NCBI RefSeq assembly: GCF_031157835.1
Contig: NZ_JAVIDR010000007.1
Span: 1-64,000 of the forward strand
From: Acinetobacter rudis
GTDB taxonomy: Bacteria > Pseudomonadota > Gammaproteobacteria > Pseudomonadales > Moraxellaceae
Length of the DNA stretch: 64,000 bases
Direction: 5' to 3'
The position numbers and the translations under genes are program-made. Numbering within the stretch: position 1 is the first letter of the stretch; every line of letters begins with the position of its first letter. Below, piece after piece: positions 26,699 to 35,666 of the stretch. Below the pieces are notes generated by a model, which saw nothing but the letters and a program-made list of their open reading frames with translations, was not told the DNA's origin and searched no databases.

Positions 26699-27613
26699 CT
26701 AATCTAGGCTTGGATCTTGACGCCAAGAAAAGCGAATAGGTTTTTGCAAATTTTGCGCAAGTAAAATACCCAACAGCGTTAACCCCCCACCAATCCAATG
26801 AAAAGTATGAAGCTCTTCACCCAACATAATGATTGCAATAAATGCAGTAAATATTGGCAGTAAATTCATATACATACTGTTTTTATTTGGGCCTAAATGT
26901 CGCACACCTTCCATCCATAAATACGATAACAATACAGAAGAAAAAATACTTGCATAAACAATCATTGGAATCGTTTGTTGATTTAATTCCATTTGTGACG
27001 CTGGTAAAAATACGAAGAAAGGTAAAACATAAAGTAAAGCGAAAACACTTTGCACATAATTAGCTTGCCATGCAGGAATTGGCATTTTCCAACGTTTGAG
27101 CAATACACCATAAAGTGCAAAGCCAATTGCGGCTATCAACATCAAACCATCACCCAAATGCACACCGCCATGTAATAATTGACTTGGTTGACCTTGACTC
27201 AATAAGTACACGATGCCGAATAAAGATAAAATCCCACCCAAAAGCATGCCATAACTAGCACGATCTTTAAGTAAAACACTACTTAAAAATAAAGTTAATA
27301 ATGGAATAAGGCACGTTACAATTGCCATATTAGTGGCACTCGTTGTAGCAGCCGCTTGATAAGACAACCATTGAAACAGTGACACAGATAAAAAGCCACC
27401 CAAAGCCAAATGCTTCCAATACGACATAATCATCTGTCGATTTTGAATTAATGGCACAAGAACAAATGTACTCATGACAGCAAGTGCCAAAACTAGACGA
27501 TAAAATGTAATCGCAACGGGTGAAATTACACCACTTGCCATTTTTGAGACTACGACGTTACCCGCCCAAAATAAAATCGCTGTTAAAGGATATAATGCTG
27601 CTTTTTGAAACAT
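26699..27613 (-). CDS. EamA/DMT-superfamily exporter
   Basis: 304 residues with ten hydrophobic segments arranged as two EamA repeats. The first begins LTAILFWAGNVVVSKMASGVISP and the second, near residue 150, GDGLMLIAAIGFALYGVLLKRW. Members export metabolites or drugs; substrate unknown. Divergent from an AraC-family regulator with 113 bp between, which carries repeated TAGAC elements. Likely regulated by it. Confidence 0.85.
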   Translation of the reverse strand: MFQKAALYPLTAILFWAGNVVVSKMASGVISPVAITFYRLVLALAVMSTFVLVPLIQNRQMIMSYWKHLALGGFLSVSLFQWLSYQAAATTSATNMAIVTCLIPLLTLFLSSVLLKDRASYGMLLGGILSLFGIVYLLSQGQPSQLLHGGVHLGDGLMLIAAIGFALYGVLLKRWKMPIPAWQANYVQSVFALLYVLPFFVFLPASQMELNQQTIPMIVYASIFSSVLLSYLWMEGVRHLGPNKNSMYMNLLPIFTAFIAIIMLGEELHTFHWIGGGLTLLGILLAQNLQKPIRFSWRQDPSLD

Positions 27614-27669
27614 GGTCTGCTACCTACACATCAATCGAGACTTATGTTAAAAAATAATCAGGCTACACT

Positions 27670-27706
27670 TAGACGATATATAGACATTCATTGTCGCTAA
27701 ATAGAC
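27670..27706. promoter_or_regulatory. Repeated TAGAC elements upstream of AraC/EamA pair
   Basis: TAGAC occurs at 27670, 27681 and 27702, with an inverted TGTC at 27692. The first two are 11 bp apart, one helical turn, as expected for AraC-family half-sites. Site function is inferred. Confidence 0.4.
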
Positions 27707-27726
27707 AAATTTAACTTGAGACTGTT

Positions 27727-28503
27727 ATGACAACAGCTTTGATACATGGATATTCAGATTACGAAGTTTTTGCTTTTGCACAAGGCTATACACATGGTCA
27801 TGTCGAAAACTGGCATCAACATCCACATATTCAATTGATTCATACCTTAACGGGTGTTATGCGTGTTGAAACTGCTGAAGGTATTTGGATTTGCCCACCA
27901 GGGCGAGGACTTTGGATTCCAGCAGGAAAGCAACATGCTTTACATGTTAGTGGTCAAGGCAATATTCGTGGTGTATGGATTGAGGCCAGTACCCATCTAG
28001 ACTTAGCAACGCATTGCTCTGTGGTTAATATTTCCGCACTACTTCGTGAATTAATTTGTGCTGCCCTTGAGATCAACAATAAAATTGAACCAAATAGTCG
28101 TAATGAACGCTTATTACAACTGATTTTAGATGAGGTACGTTTGCTACCAAGTTTAGCTTTTCACCTTCCAGAAGCACAAAGTCCTGCCTTAATTCAACTT
28201 TGCCGAAAAATCCGTGACAACTTAGCATTCGATTGGAAATTGGAACATGCCGCCACAATAACGGCTATGAGTAGTAAAACCTTATCACGTCGTTTTCAAA
28301 AAGAACTGAATATGAATTTTGCTCAATGGATTCGTCAAGCAAAGCTATTACAGGCAATGACCGAACTCAGTCTACATAAACCGATATTACACATCGCTCT
28401 CGATCTAGGCTACGACAGTCCAAGTGCATTTAGTGCCATGTTCAAACGTGAAACTGCAATGACACCTAGTGAATATATGTCACAATTTCAAGCAAATGGA
28501 TAA
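27727..28503 (+). CDS. AraC-family regulator with cupin N-terminus
   Basis: 258 residues. The N-terminal cupin (about 10-85) has HVENWHQHPHIQL and GLWIPAGKQHALHV, a small-molecule sensing barrel; the C-terminal half carries two helix-turn-helix motifs (about 175-195, ATITAMSSKTLSRRFQKEL, and 222-245, IALDLGYDSPSAFSAMFKRE). Probably controls the divergent EamA exporter. The ligand is unknown. Confidence 0.88.
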   Translation: MTTALIHGYSDYEVFAFAQGYTHGHVENWHQHPHIQLIHTLTGVMRVETAEGIWICPPGRGLWIPAGKQHALHVSGQGNIRGVWIEASTHLDLATHCSVVNISALLRELICAALEINNKIEPNSRNERLLQLILDEVRLLPSLAFHLPEAQSPALIQLCRKIRDNLAFDWKLEHAATITAMSSKTLSRRFQKELNMNFAQWIRQAKLLQAMTELSLHKPILHIALDLGYDSPSAFSAMFKRETAMTPSEYMSQFQANG

Positions 28504-28525
28504 TAAATAGTCTATTCATTTGAGC

Positions 28526-29113
28526 CTAGCTCAGTGGATAAAAGTATCGCTTAAGCTTAGCCCATAGCAAGAATAACACCGCAAAAACAATCCCCCAGAT
28601 TGCGCCAAGTAAATGCGCTTCAGTCAAAACAGGACTACCAATTAATGCCTCTGTCTGACTAGGTGCAAACGTGTTTTCACTGATGAGTTTTGCCAGTATT
28701 AATCCTAAAATAAGTAATGCAAATTTACGCTCTTTAGGATACTGCAGGTACAACAATGCCACTGCAACATAAATGCCGTGTAAAACCCCTGAAAAGCCAG
28801 CATAGGCTTGAATAGATGGAAATGTGAAATACAAGTTTAGACTAATCACCAAAGGCAAAAAGAGTATTAGAAGTAATAGATAGCGGTTTTTTAACCGTGG
28901 AAAAATAAAAGGTAAGCAGATAAATGCCAGCATATTCAATAAAAAATGAATCCACCCCACATGCACCCAATGCCCCGTCCAGATTCGCCAAGGTTCACTC
29001 CATAAATCGTAGCGCCAGTAAATAAAATAAGGTTGAAACACTTGTAGCAGCGCAGAAATCAACACACTACTTGCGATAAGAATACTCTTTTTCTTTAATT
29101 CAATTTCTTGCAT
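28526..29113 (-). CDS. rrtA: Rhombosortase-like rhomboid protease
   Basis: 195 residues from ATG 29113, which sits behind AAGGAGAGG; the GTG at 29131 overlaps that site and is rejected. About six membrane helices. Landmarks are WTGHWVHVGWIHFLLNMLAF, GFSGVLHG with the nucleophile Ser108, and EAHLLGAIWG with His167, the compact form called rhombosortase, which cleaves C-terminal GlyGly-CTERM anchors of exported proteins. No GlyGly-CTERM protein is encoded nearby, so the substrate must lie elsewhere. Confidence 0.75.
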   Translation of the reverse strand: MQEIELKKKSILIASSVLISALLQVFQPYFIYWRYDLWSEPWRIWTGHWVHVGWIHFLLNMLAFICLPFIFPRLKNRYLLLLILFLPLVISLNLYFTFPSIQAYAGFSGVLHGIYVAVALLYLQYPKERKFALLILGLILAKLISENTFAPSQTEALIGSPVLTEAHLLGAIWGIVFAVLFLLWAKLKRYFYPLS

Positions 29114-29262
29114 CTTCCCTCTCCTTGACACGATATAGTGTATTTGAGGCTCTCAATGAGCAGATGATTTTTTTTGCTTAAATCTTCACCAGCACTCACT
29201 TTTCATACAATATTACTTATCGTAATTATTAAGTAATACTTTGTATTCCATAAATTTTAGAC

Positions 29263-29302
29263 AAAAAAAAGTAGCACTGCGACGGTTCTGCACATGCTAC
29301 TT
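29263..29302 (-). terminator. Minus-strand intrinsic terminator
   Basis: AAGTAGCA/TGCTACTT stem with additional inner TGC/GCA pairing and eight U residues. Reads only in the minus direction. Confidence 0.85.
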
Positions 29303-29440
29303 GTAAAATGGTAAATCCACGAGGGATAAATTCGGTTTCAAACAAAAAAGGTATTTTTATCTATGCTTCATAGCAAATTCATCTAAAAAAACCTAATTGA
29401 TCCTATTCAGAACCAACTGTGTGCTTGAATACATGCAATA
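29263..29440 (-). ncRNA. Candidate small RNA with strong terminator
   Basis: In the 475-bp gap between the rhombosortase and ygfX genes, the minus strand carries a strong intrinsic terminator (29263-29302). It is preceded by a possible promoter: TATTAT at 29452-29447 with TAGACA 19 bp upstream. A transcript of about 178 nt would result, containing a small CTATG/CATAG hairpin and no good open frame. Alternatively this is just the delayed end of the sdhE-ygfX mRNA. Confidence 0.4.
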
Positions 29441-29588
29441 TACACTATAATAGAATTCATATGTACTTTATTGTCTAACAATCGCATCAATTAATTAATT
29501 ATTCTTAATTTTGCGATAAGCATCACACTATAATTTTAATCTGCATAGCCCTATGATTTTTTCGTATTAAAGTCGGAATGATCGCAAG

Positions 29589-30002
29589 CTATTTTAATTT
29601 TGCTCGAATTTTCATACTTTTTAAAGATCTTTTTGAGAGCTGGTCGGTCCAGATCAAGAGGTTTTTTTCAGACTTTCCCACGGTCGATATAATGAAGTAC
29701 AACTGATAATCTATAATCTTTTCAATTTGAATTGTTTTTATGTCTGATGTACCAGCATATGTAACTGACCAAAGTTTTTGCTCTAAATACATAAGGCATG
29801 TCAGTTGTTTTGTATGCTGTAATTGTAGATATAAACAACTTCCACCAAGTAAAATAAAAAAAAGAAAAATAATAAAAGATTGTATGTGATACATCAAAAC
29901 TAATATTACAAATAAACATCCCCACTGAACCCACTTAACGAGTCGACTTGGTTTCAGTGGGTAGTGAAAATGTATATTGGATAAATTATCCTGCATGAAC
30001 AT
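29589..30002 (-). CDS. YgfX/CptA-like membrane protein
   Basis: 137 residues with two adjacent membrane helices (about 26-60) and a soluble C-terminal strand region. Sequence recognition is weak, but length, topology and position directly after sdhE, overlapping by 17 bp, match ygfX (cptA) of the E. coli sdhE-ygfX operon. YgfX has been reported both as a toxin inhibiting cytoskeletal proteins and as a partner of SdhE. The internal ATG at 29996 is another possible start. Confidence 0.6.
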   Translation of the reverse strand: MFMQDNLSNIHFHYPLKPSRLVKWVQWGCLFVILVLMYHIQSFIIFLFFILLGGSCLYLQLQHTKQLTCLMYLEQKLWSVTYAGTSDIKTIQIEKIIDYQLYFIISTVGKSEKNLLIWTDQLSKRSLKSMKIRAKLK

Positions 30003-30246
30003 AATGTTTTAATTTAAGGATCAGCGCTTTTAACTCTTCGCGCGGCGGCTCCGTTACTTCCATAAACCAATCCAACAAATCTGGATCTTCTTGCTCTACT
30101 AATTCAGCAAACAAAGCTTTCTCATGTGCATCAGCTTGTAAGTAATATGTTTTGACATAAGGATCGAAATAAACATCAATTTCCTTTAGACCACGACGTG
30201 CACGGTAAATCACTTTCCGCTCTTCGATACTTAAATTTTCAAACAT
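29986..30246 (-). CDS. sdhE: FAD assembly factor SdhE
   Basis: 86 residues with YRARRGLKEIDVYF near 14-27, the RGxxE flavinylation motif, and DLLDWFMEVTEPP. SdhE promotes covalent FAD attachment to succinate dehydrogenase SdhA and to fumarate reductase. Length is normal. First gene of a pair with the YgfX-like gene; the sdh operon itself is not in the window. Confidence 0.92.
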   Translation of the reverse strand: MFENLSIEERKVIYRARRGLKEIDVYFDPYVKTYYLQADAHEKALFAELVEQEDPDLLDWFMEVTEPPREELKALILKLKHYVHAG

Positions 30247-30433
30247 TTTCAGCTCCTACACTAAGTCAAGTTAAAGCCTTTCATCTTATTCTGTAACTCA
30301 ATACATCATCTGCAGTTAAACTGACCAAATTGATCATTATTATCAAAACAAATGAGCATTCATCATATTGTGCTCTATCGCGTTTTTTTCTACTGTCATC
30401 ACAACCGAAAAGAAAAACTCAGGATATACAATT

Positions 30434-31606
30434 ATGCAGAATAATCTAATTCGCCCCTTAGCCAATATGTTACCACGACAACTGTTTACAGCGGAACATG
30501 AGAGTTTCCGAGAAACGGTACGTAAATTCTATGCCAAAGAAGTTGTTCCCAATACGAGCAAATACGAAGAACAACAACATGTAGATCGTGAGTTATGGCT
30601 AAAAGCAGGCGAATTAGGACTACTTTGCTGCACTATGCCCATCGAATATGGTGGCTCAGCAGTTGACCGCCTTTACAGTATGATTCTGATTGAAGAACAA
30701 GCGTATGCACTAGACTCTGCGACTGGTTTTTCGTTGCATTCCGATATTGTCGCCAATTACATCTACAACTTTGGTAATGAACAACAAAAACAACAATGGT
30801 TACCACGTATGGCAACGGGCGAAATTATCAGCGCTATTGCTATGACTGAACCAAGCACAGGTTCAGATCTACAATCCATCAGAACCACAGCTGAACAAGA
30901 TGGCAATGAATATATAATCAATGGATCTAAGATCTTCATTACCAATGGTTATTTATGCGATTTAGCCATCGTTGTATGCAAAACTGGTCATCATGAAAAA
31001 GGTGCTGCAAATTTGTCCTTATTTTTAGTTGAATCTAACCGTATAGGCTTCAGCAAGGGTAAGCCACTGCAAAAAATAGGGATGAAAGGTCAAGATACTT
31101 GCGAGCTTTTTTTCGACAATGTCCGTATTCCAAAAGAAAATCTGCTGGGTGCTGAGGGGCTGGGTTTTATGATGCTCATGAAAGAACTGGCTTGGGAGCG
31201 CATGATCGTAGCAATTATTTGCCAATCTGGAGCTGAAGCAGCCTTTGCTCATACTGTAGCCTATACAAAACAACGTAAAGCTTTTGGAAAAGAAATCTCA
31301 AATTTTCAAAACACACGCTTTAAACTTGCTGAAATGCGCACAGAAATTGATTTTTGTAGAGCTTATTTAGATCGATGTATGCAACTGCAACTTGCAGGAG
31401 AACTGGCAGTTGATGCTGCCGCAGCTGCCAAATACAAAATTTCTGAAATGTATTCTAAAGTCGTTGATGAATGCTTACAGTTGCACGGAGGCTATGGTTA
31501 TATGCTTGAATATCCAATTGCACGTGCATATATTGACAACCGAGCCAATCGCATTTACGCAGGAACCAATGAAATTATGAAAGAGCTTATTTCAAGAAGT
31601 TTATAA
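30434..31606 (+). CDS. Acyl-CoA dehydrogenase, long-chain/isovaleryl type
   Basis: 390 residues from ATG 30434 (AGGA 9 nt upstream); the longer frame from 30368 adds a non-family leader. FAD and substrate blocks: AIAMTEPSTGSDLQSI, IKGSKIFITNG-type INGSKIFITNGY, LHGGYGYMLEYPIAR and IYAGTNEIMKELI. The medium-chain Glu position is Ala here, while Glu in KELAWERM fits the helix-G catalytic base of long-chain and isovaleryl enzymes. Catalyses the first beta-oxidation step. Convergent with a hydrolase gene. Confidence 0.93.
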   Translation: MQNNLIRPLANMLPRQLFTAEHESFRETVRKFYAKEVVPNTSKYEEQQHVDRELWLKAGELGLLCCTMPIEYGGSAVDRLYSMILIEEQAYALDSATGFSLHSDIVANYIYNFGNEQQKQQWLPRMATGEIISAIAMTEPSTGSDLQSIRTTAEQDGNEYIINGSKIFITNGYLCDLAIVVCKTGHHEKGAANLSLFLVESNRIGFSKGKPLQKIGMKGQDTCELFFDNVRIPKENLLGAEGLGFMMLMKELAWERMIVAIICQSGAEAAFAHTVAYTKQRKAFGKEISNFQNTRFKLAEMRTEIDFCRAYLDRCMQLQLAGELAVDAAAAAKYKISEMYSKVVDECLQLHGGYGYMLEYPIARAYIDNRANRIYAGTNEIMKELISRSL

Positions 31607-31630
31607 GCCCTTTGGATCGAGACGGAACAA

Positions 31631-32440
31631 TTAGCTGAGTACCGAGACAAAGTGCTGAACGAACTGCACAACTTCTGCTGTTTTTTCTTGGTGTGGAAAA
31701 TGACCACATTCCTCCAAAATACATAATTGCACTTCACCCTTAACCTGAGATGCTATTTGCTCAGGTTGAGACTGCGTTGCATATTGGTCTATATCGCCAT
31801 GAATAACTTGTACTGGACAATATATTTGATTGAGTACATGACTTAAGTGCCAGGTTGCAAAAGCAGGAGCAAGCCATGTTTCAGTCCAAGCATCAAGCAC
31901 CCATTGGGTTTTTTCTCCATGATATTTCGCTAAACGTTGAAATAACTCAGGCGCTTTAAAATTTTCTTTGGCGGCGCTAATGCCATCAAGCGTCAACTGC
32001 TCGACTTTCGCTTGAGCTGAGATGGAAATAACGGCCAAACATTGACTTGGGTAGGCCGCAGCAATTGAAAGCGCCATACCCCCTCCAACACTATGACCAA
32101 GCACAATAAATTGCTTTAACTCACAGGCATCAACAATTGCTTTAAAAGCACCCTGTGCCTCAGCCCAGACAAAATCATGCTCCAACTGTTCATTACAGTC
32201 GCTCGAGAGACCAAAACCAATACGATCATAGGCAATTACTTCTCGCCCTGTCGCATTTGCTAAAGTCTGTGGAAACTGCTTCCATAAGGCCACGCTACCT
32301 AGCGACTCATGTAATAAAATAATAGGCGATTTATCAATTGTGTCTAACTGAGATGAACTCTTGTCTGCAAAAAAATGCTTGAGATAAATTTGCTGTGACT
32401 GAAAACTTATAAATTCTTCATATGATTGTATTGCACCCAA
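31631..32440 (-). CDS. Alpha/beta hydrolase
   Basis: 269 residues. Catalytic triad visible: nucleophile Ser in LGHSVGGGMAL (about 115), Asp in VIHGDIDQY and His in ECGHFPHQE near the C-terminus. The oxyanion region is LLHESLGSVALW, with Glu-Ser replacing the usual His-Gly. The start is a TTG at 32440: no ATG or GTG lies in frame after the upstream stop, and AAGGA is 8 nt before it. Substrate unknown; the flanking fatty-acid genes suggest an ester or lactone. Confidence 0.8.
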   Translation of the reverse strand: MGAIQSYEEFISFQSQQIYLKHFFADKSSSQLDTIDKSPIILLHESLGSVALWKQFPQTLANATGREVIAYDRIGFGLSSDCNEQLEHDFVWAEAQGAFKAIVDACELKQFIVLGHSVGGGMALSIAAAYPSQCLAVISISAQAKVEQLTLDGISAAKENFKAPELFQRLAKYHGEKTQWVLDAWTETWLAPAFATWHLSHVLNQIYCPVQVIHGDIDQYATQSQPEQIASQVKGEVQLCILEECGHFPHQEKTAEVVQFVQHFVSVLS

Positions 32441-32532
32441 AACATCGTTCCTTGATCAATTATGTGTAATCACTGAACAAGTTAAATGAAATATCGCCAA
32501 CTTACTAGATTATTGCAACATTTAACTGCATG

Positions 32533-32558
32533 AAAAAAGGGACATAAGTCCCTTTTTT
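32533..32558. terminator. Terminator downstream of almA
   Basis: AAAAAAGGGAC/GTCCCTTTTTT stem with ATAA loop; works as a terminator on either strand and lies after the almA stop. Confidence 0.85.
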
Positions 32559-32571
32559 TAATCAAGCTAAC

Positions 32572-34068
32572 TTAAGATACCAGCTTAATTTTACTCTTTC
32601 CCACTGCTCCCTTTTCGGCTCGAGTAAATTGCAGTGTAGGATCATCAAAACTTGCTTTTTTAAGATCTTTTTTATCAGCAAGATAGTTATTAGAAATTTT
32701 CCAAGGTGCGTGTTTACCTTGTTTAGGCATAACATTAATTGCACGTTGAATATACCCAGCAGATAGGCTTCCCATAACAGTATCTGCTAACATTTCACTT
32801 TCATCGCCTTTAGCAATAACAACACTATAATTATGCTGGTCCATATGATTCAGTAAACGACAGATATAATCCGCAGCAATATCAACTTTTAGTGTCCAAG
32901 AAGCATTGATATAACCAATGATCATGGCCATATTTGGAATATCACTTACCATTACACCGTTATACAGCATGTGTTCAGAGGTATTAATTGCTTTACCATC
33001 AACAGTAGCCTTAATTCCACCCATAATTTGGATCTCAAGACCTGTGGCAAAAACAACAATGTCTGCCTCAAGATATTCACCTGATTTAAGTTTAATCCCT
33101 GTCTCAGTGAAATGATCAATTGTATCTGTTGCGACACTCGCTTTGCCTTCACGTAGTGCTTTAAATAAGTCACCATCCGGAACAACACAAAGTCGCTGAT
33201 CCCAAGGATTATAACTTGGTGTAAAGTGTTTCATATCCACTTTACCTTGTAGTTGCATTTCCACTGCTTTTAACAACAGTTTACGCACTAATTTTGGCTG
33301 TTTTTGTGCAATAGCATAGATGCCACGTTGCACCCCAATATTACGCGCACGCGTTAATTGGTAAGCTAATTTTTCTGGTAAAACCTTACGCATTTTGTCA
33401 TATACAACATCTACAGATGGGATAGAAGCAATATATGTTGGAGAGCGTTGTAACATAGTGACATGACCCGCTCCCGTTTTAACCATAGCAGGAACGAGCG
33501 TAATTGCTGTTGCACCACTACCAATAATCACAACTTTTTTATCGCTATAATCTAAATTTTCTGGCCAATGTTGTGGATGAACAATTTGTCCTTTAAAGCT
33601 ATCTTGTTGAGGAAACTCAGGCTGAAATCCATGCTCATAGTTATAATAACCAGTACAACCAACGATGAAATTTGCTTGCCAGGTCTGTTTATTTTGCTCA
33701 CGATCAATCAGTTCAACCGTCCACTTTTGTGTTGAGCGATCAAAATTCGCCGAAGAAACTTGATGACCAAAATGAATTTTCTCTTTTAGTTTATATTCTT
33801 CAATGACTTCGCCTATATAACCCTTGATTGCGTCACCTGAAGCTAAAACGCTGGCTTTTTGCCATGGTTTAAAATTATAACCAAAAGTTGACATGTCAGA
33901 ATCAGAACGAATACCTGGGTATTTAAAAAGATCCCATGTCCCCCCATGCGCCTCACGACGTTCTATGATTTCAAACTGACGACCAGGACAGTTTCTCAAC
34001 AAGTGCGCAGCAATACCAATACCAGAAATACCCGCGCCAACAATAAGAATATCTACATTTTTGTCCAT
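32572..34068 (-). CDS. almA: AlmA-type flavin monooxygenase (long-chain alkane hydroxylase)
   Basis: 498 residues, class B flavoprotein monooxygenase. It shows the FAD Rossmann motif VGAGISGIG (10-18), GGTWDLFKYPGIRSDSDM, the Baeyer-Villiger/FMO fingerprint FKGQIVHPQHWPE (about 158-170), and the NADPH Rossmann motif IGSGATA (about 182). Strong resemblance by recall to Acinetobacter AlmA, which is needed for growth on alkanes longer than about C32; EthA-like Baeyer-Villiger activity is an alternative. The nearby acyl-CoA dehydrogenase and hydrolase could take products on to beta-oxidation. Confidence 0.88.
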   Translation of the reverse strand: MDKNVDILIVGAGISGIGIAAHLLRNCPGRQFEIIERREAHGGTWDLFKYPGIRSDSDMSTFGYNFKPWQKASVLASGDAIKGYIGEVIEEYKLKEKIHFGHQVSSANFDRSTQKWTVELIDREQNKQTWQANFIVGCTGYYNYEHGFQPEFPQQDSFKGQIVHPQHWPENLDYSDKKVVIIGSGATAITLVPAMVKTGAGHVTMLQRSPTYIASIPSVDVVYDKMRKVLPEKLAYQLTRARNIGVQRGIYAIAQKQPKLVRKLLLKAVEMQLQGKVDMKHFTPSYNPWDQRLCVVPDGDLFKALREGKASVATDTIDHFTETGIKLKSGEYLEADIVVFATGLEIQIMGGIKATVDGKAINTSEHMLYNGVMVSDIPNMAMIIGYINASWTLKVDIAADYICRLLNHMDQHNYSVVIAKGDESEMLADTVMGSLSAGYIQRAINVMPKQGKHAPWKISNNYLADKKDLKKASFDDPTLQFTRAEKGAVGKSKIKLVS

Positions 34069-34196
34069 GTTGTTTTTATACCCTGTGTTTAACTATAACT
34101 TATTAAAACACAATATTGACAATACACAATGTCAACTTTGCTCTAAACACACATTTTTTATATCACTTAAGGACAAATTTATATATTTTGTTGAAT

Positions 34197-34230
34197 AAAA
34201 AAAAGGCCAGTTTATTCAACTGACCTTTTT
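34197..34230 (-). terminator. Terminator of the alpha ribosomal operon
   Basis: Minus-strand stem GGTCAGTT/AACTGGCC (one G-U pair), 5-nt loop and a long U run, 16 bp after rplQ. Confidence 0.9.
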
Positions 34231-34245
34231 TCAGAATAATAAAAC

Positions 34246-34623
34246 TTATTCTGCTGAAGTTTTCACTTCACGATCTACAAGCTCAACATAAGCCATAGGT
34301 GCAGCATCACCTGCACGGAAGCCCGCTTTGAGAACACGTAGATAACCGCCGTTACGTTCTTTGTAACGAGGGCCAAGTACGGTAAATAATTTACCAACGG
34401 TTGCAGCTGAACGAGTACGAGCAAATGCTAAACGGCGATTTGCTACAGTGTCGTTCTTCGCTAGCGTGATTAAAGGCTCAGCAACACGACGTAATTCTTT
34501 TGCTTTAGGCACAGTTGTTTTAATCAACTCATGTTCAAACAAAGAATTAGCCAAGTTTTGGAACATCGCTTTACGATGGCTGCTGGTACGGCCTAATTTC
34601 ACACCACTATTACGATGACGCAT
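34246..34623 (-). CDS. rplQ: 50S ribosomal protein L17
   Basis: 125 residues, starting [20 protein letters not shown], the family N-terminus, and ending with [10 protein letters not shown]. Last gene of the alpha operon, 18 bp after rpoA, followed by a clear terminator. Assembles near the polypeptide exit tunnel. Confidence 0.98.
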   Translation of the reverse strand: MRHRNSGVKLGRTSSHRKAMFQNLANSLFEHELIKTTVPKAKELRRVAEPLITLAKNDTVANRRLAFARTRSAATVGKLFTVLGPRYKERNGGYLRVLKAGFRAGDAAPMAYVELVDREVKTSAE

Positions 34624-34641
34624 GGTGATAGTCCTACTTAA

Positions 34642-35649
34642 TTAACGGCTACGATAGGCGAAACGATCGTCCATACGGAGACTAGCTGGTGGCCAGTTCT
34701 CTAAACGCATGCCGAGTTGTAAGCCTTTAGAAGCCAGAACATCTTTAATCTCTGTCAACGATTTCTTACCTAAGTTAGGAGTTTTCAACAACTCAACTTC
34801 AGTACGTTGTACGAGATCACCGATGTAGTAAATATTTTCTGCTTTCAAACAGTTAGCAGAACGAACAGTTAGCTCTAGATCATCTACTGGACGAAGCAAA
34901 ATAGGGTCAACTTCTTCACGAGGCTCTTGAGCAACAGGTGCTTGATCTTTCTGAAGGTCAACAAAAATTGCAATTTGTTGTTGCAAGATTGTTGCCGCTT
35001 TGCGGATTGCTTCTTCTGGATCTACAGTACCATTGGTCTCAAGATCAATAACCAATTTATCAAGGTCAGTACGTTGCTCTACACGCGCATTTTCAACGGT
35101 ATAAGACACACGTTTGATCGGGCTGTAAGAAGCATCTAACTGCAAGCGTCCTACTGGACGTGTTTCACCTTCAGGGAAACGTGAGTCAGAAGTCTCATAG
35201 CCACGGCCTTGAGAAACTTTCAAGCGCATCTTAATTGCGCCTGTAGCACTTAGAGTGCCGATTAAGTGCTCAGGGTTAACCACTTCAACATTGTGCGGTA
35301 AACGAAGATCCGCAGCGGTAATATCGCCAGGACCTTGTTTTTCCAATGTTAAATATGCTTCGTTCTGATCGAACAGCTTAATAGACAACCCTTTAAGGTT
35401 CAGCAAGAGCTCGACGATGTCCTGCTGCAAGCCTTCTAAAGTACTGTACTCGTGTTCGACACCTTCAATCTCTACTTCAACCGCAGCAGCGCCAGGCAAA
35501 GAAGATAGAAGGATGCGACGTAAAGCATTACCTAAAGTATGACCGAAGCCACGCTCTAAAGGTTCCAGAATCACTTTTGCCGAGGTCCCGCTAGCCGCTT
35601 CGACCTTGATCGCTTGCGGTGTTAGAAACTCGTTTGCAGTACGCGTCAT
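34642..35649 (-). CDS. rpoA: RNA polymerase alpha subunit
   Basis: 335 residues. The N-terminal assembly domain (1-235) has [25 protein letters not shown], where Arg and Leu contact beta; a linker precedes the C-terminal domain (about 250-335, [16 protein letters not shown] and [13 protein letters not shown]) that binds UP elements and activators. Co-transcribed with rpsD upstream and rplQ downstream, with no promoter evident between. Confidence 0.99.
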   Translation of the reverse strand: MTRTANEFLTPQAIKVEAASGTSAKVILEPLERGFGHTLGNALRRILLSSLPGAAAVEVEIEGVEHEYSTLEGLQQDIVELLLNLKGLSIKLFDQNEAYLTLEKQGPGDITAADLRLPHNVEVVNPEHLIGTLSATGAIKMRLKVSQGRGYETSDSRFPEGETRPVGRLQLDASYSPIKRVSYTVENARVEQRTDLDKLVIDLETNGTVDPEEAIRKAATILQQQIAIFVDLQKDQAPVAQEPREEVDPILLRPVDDLELTVRSANCLKAENIYYIGDLVQRTEVELLKTPNLGKKSLTEIKDVLASKGLQLGMRLENWPPASLRMDDRFAYRSR

Positions 35650-35666
35650 TATTGCTACCTCAAGGA

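Noticed and set aside
26355..26798. 147-residue minus-strand frame over yheV
   Set aside because: Opposite a conserved zinc-ribbon gene in conserved context; no ribosome site.
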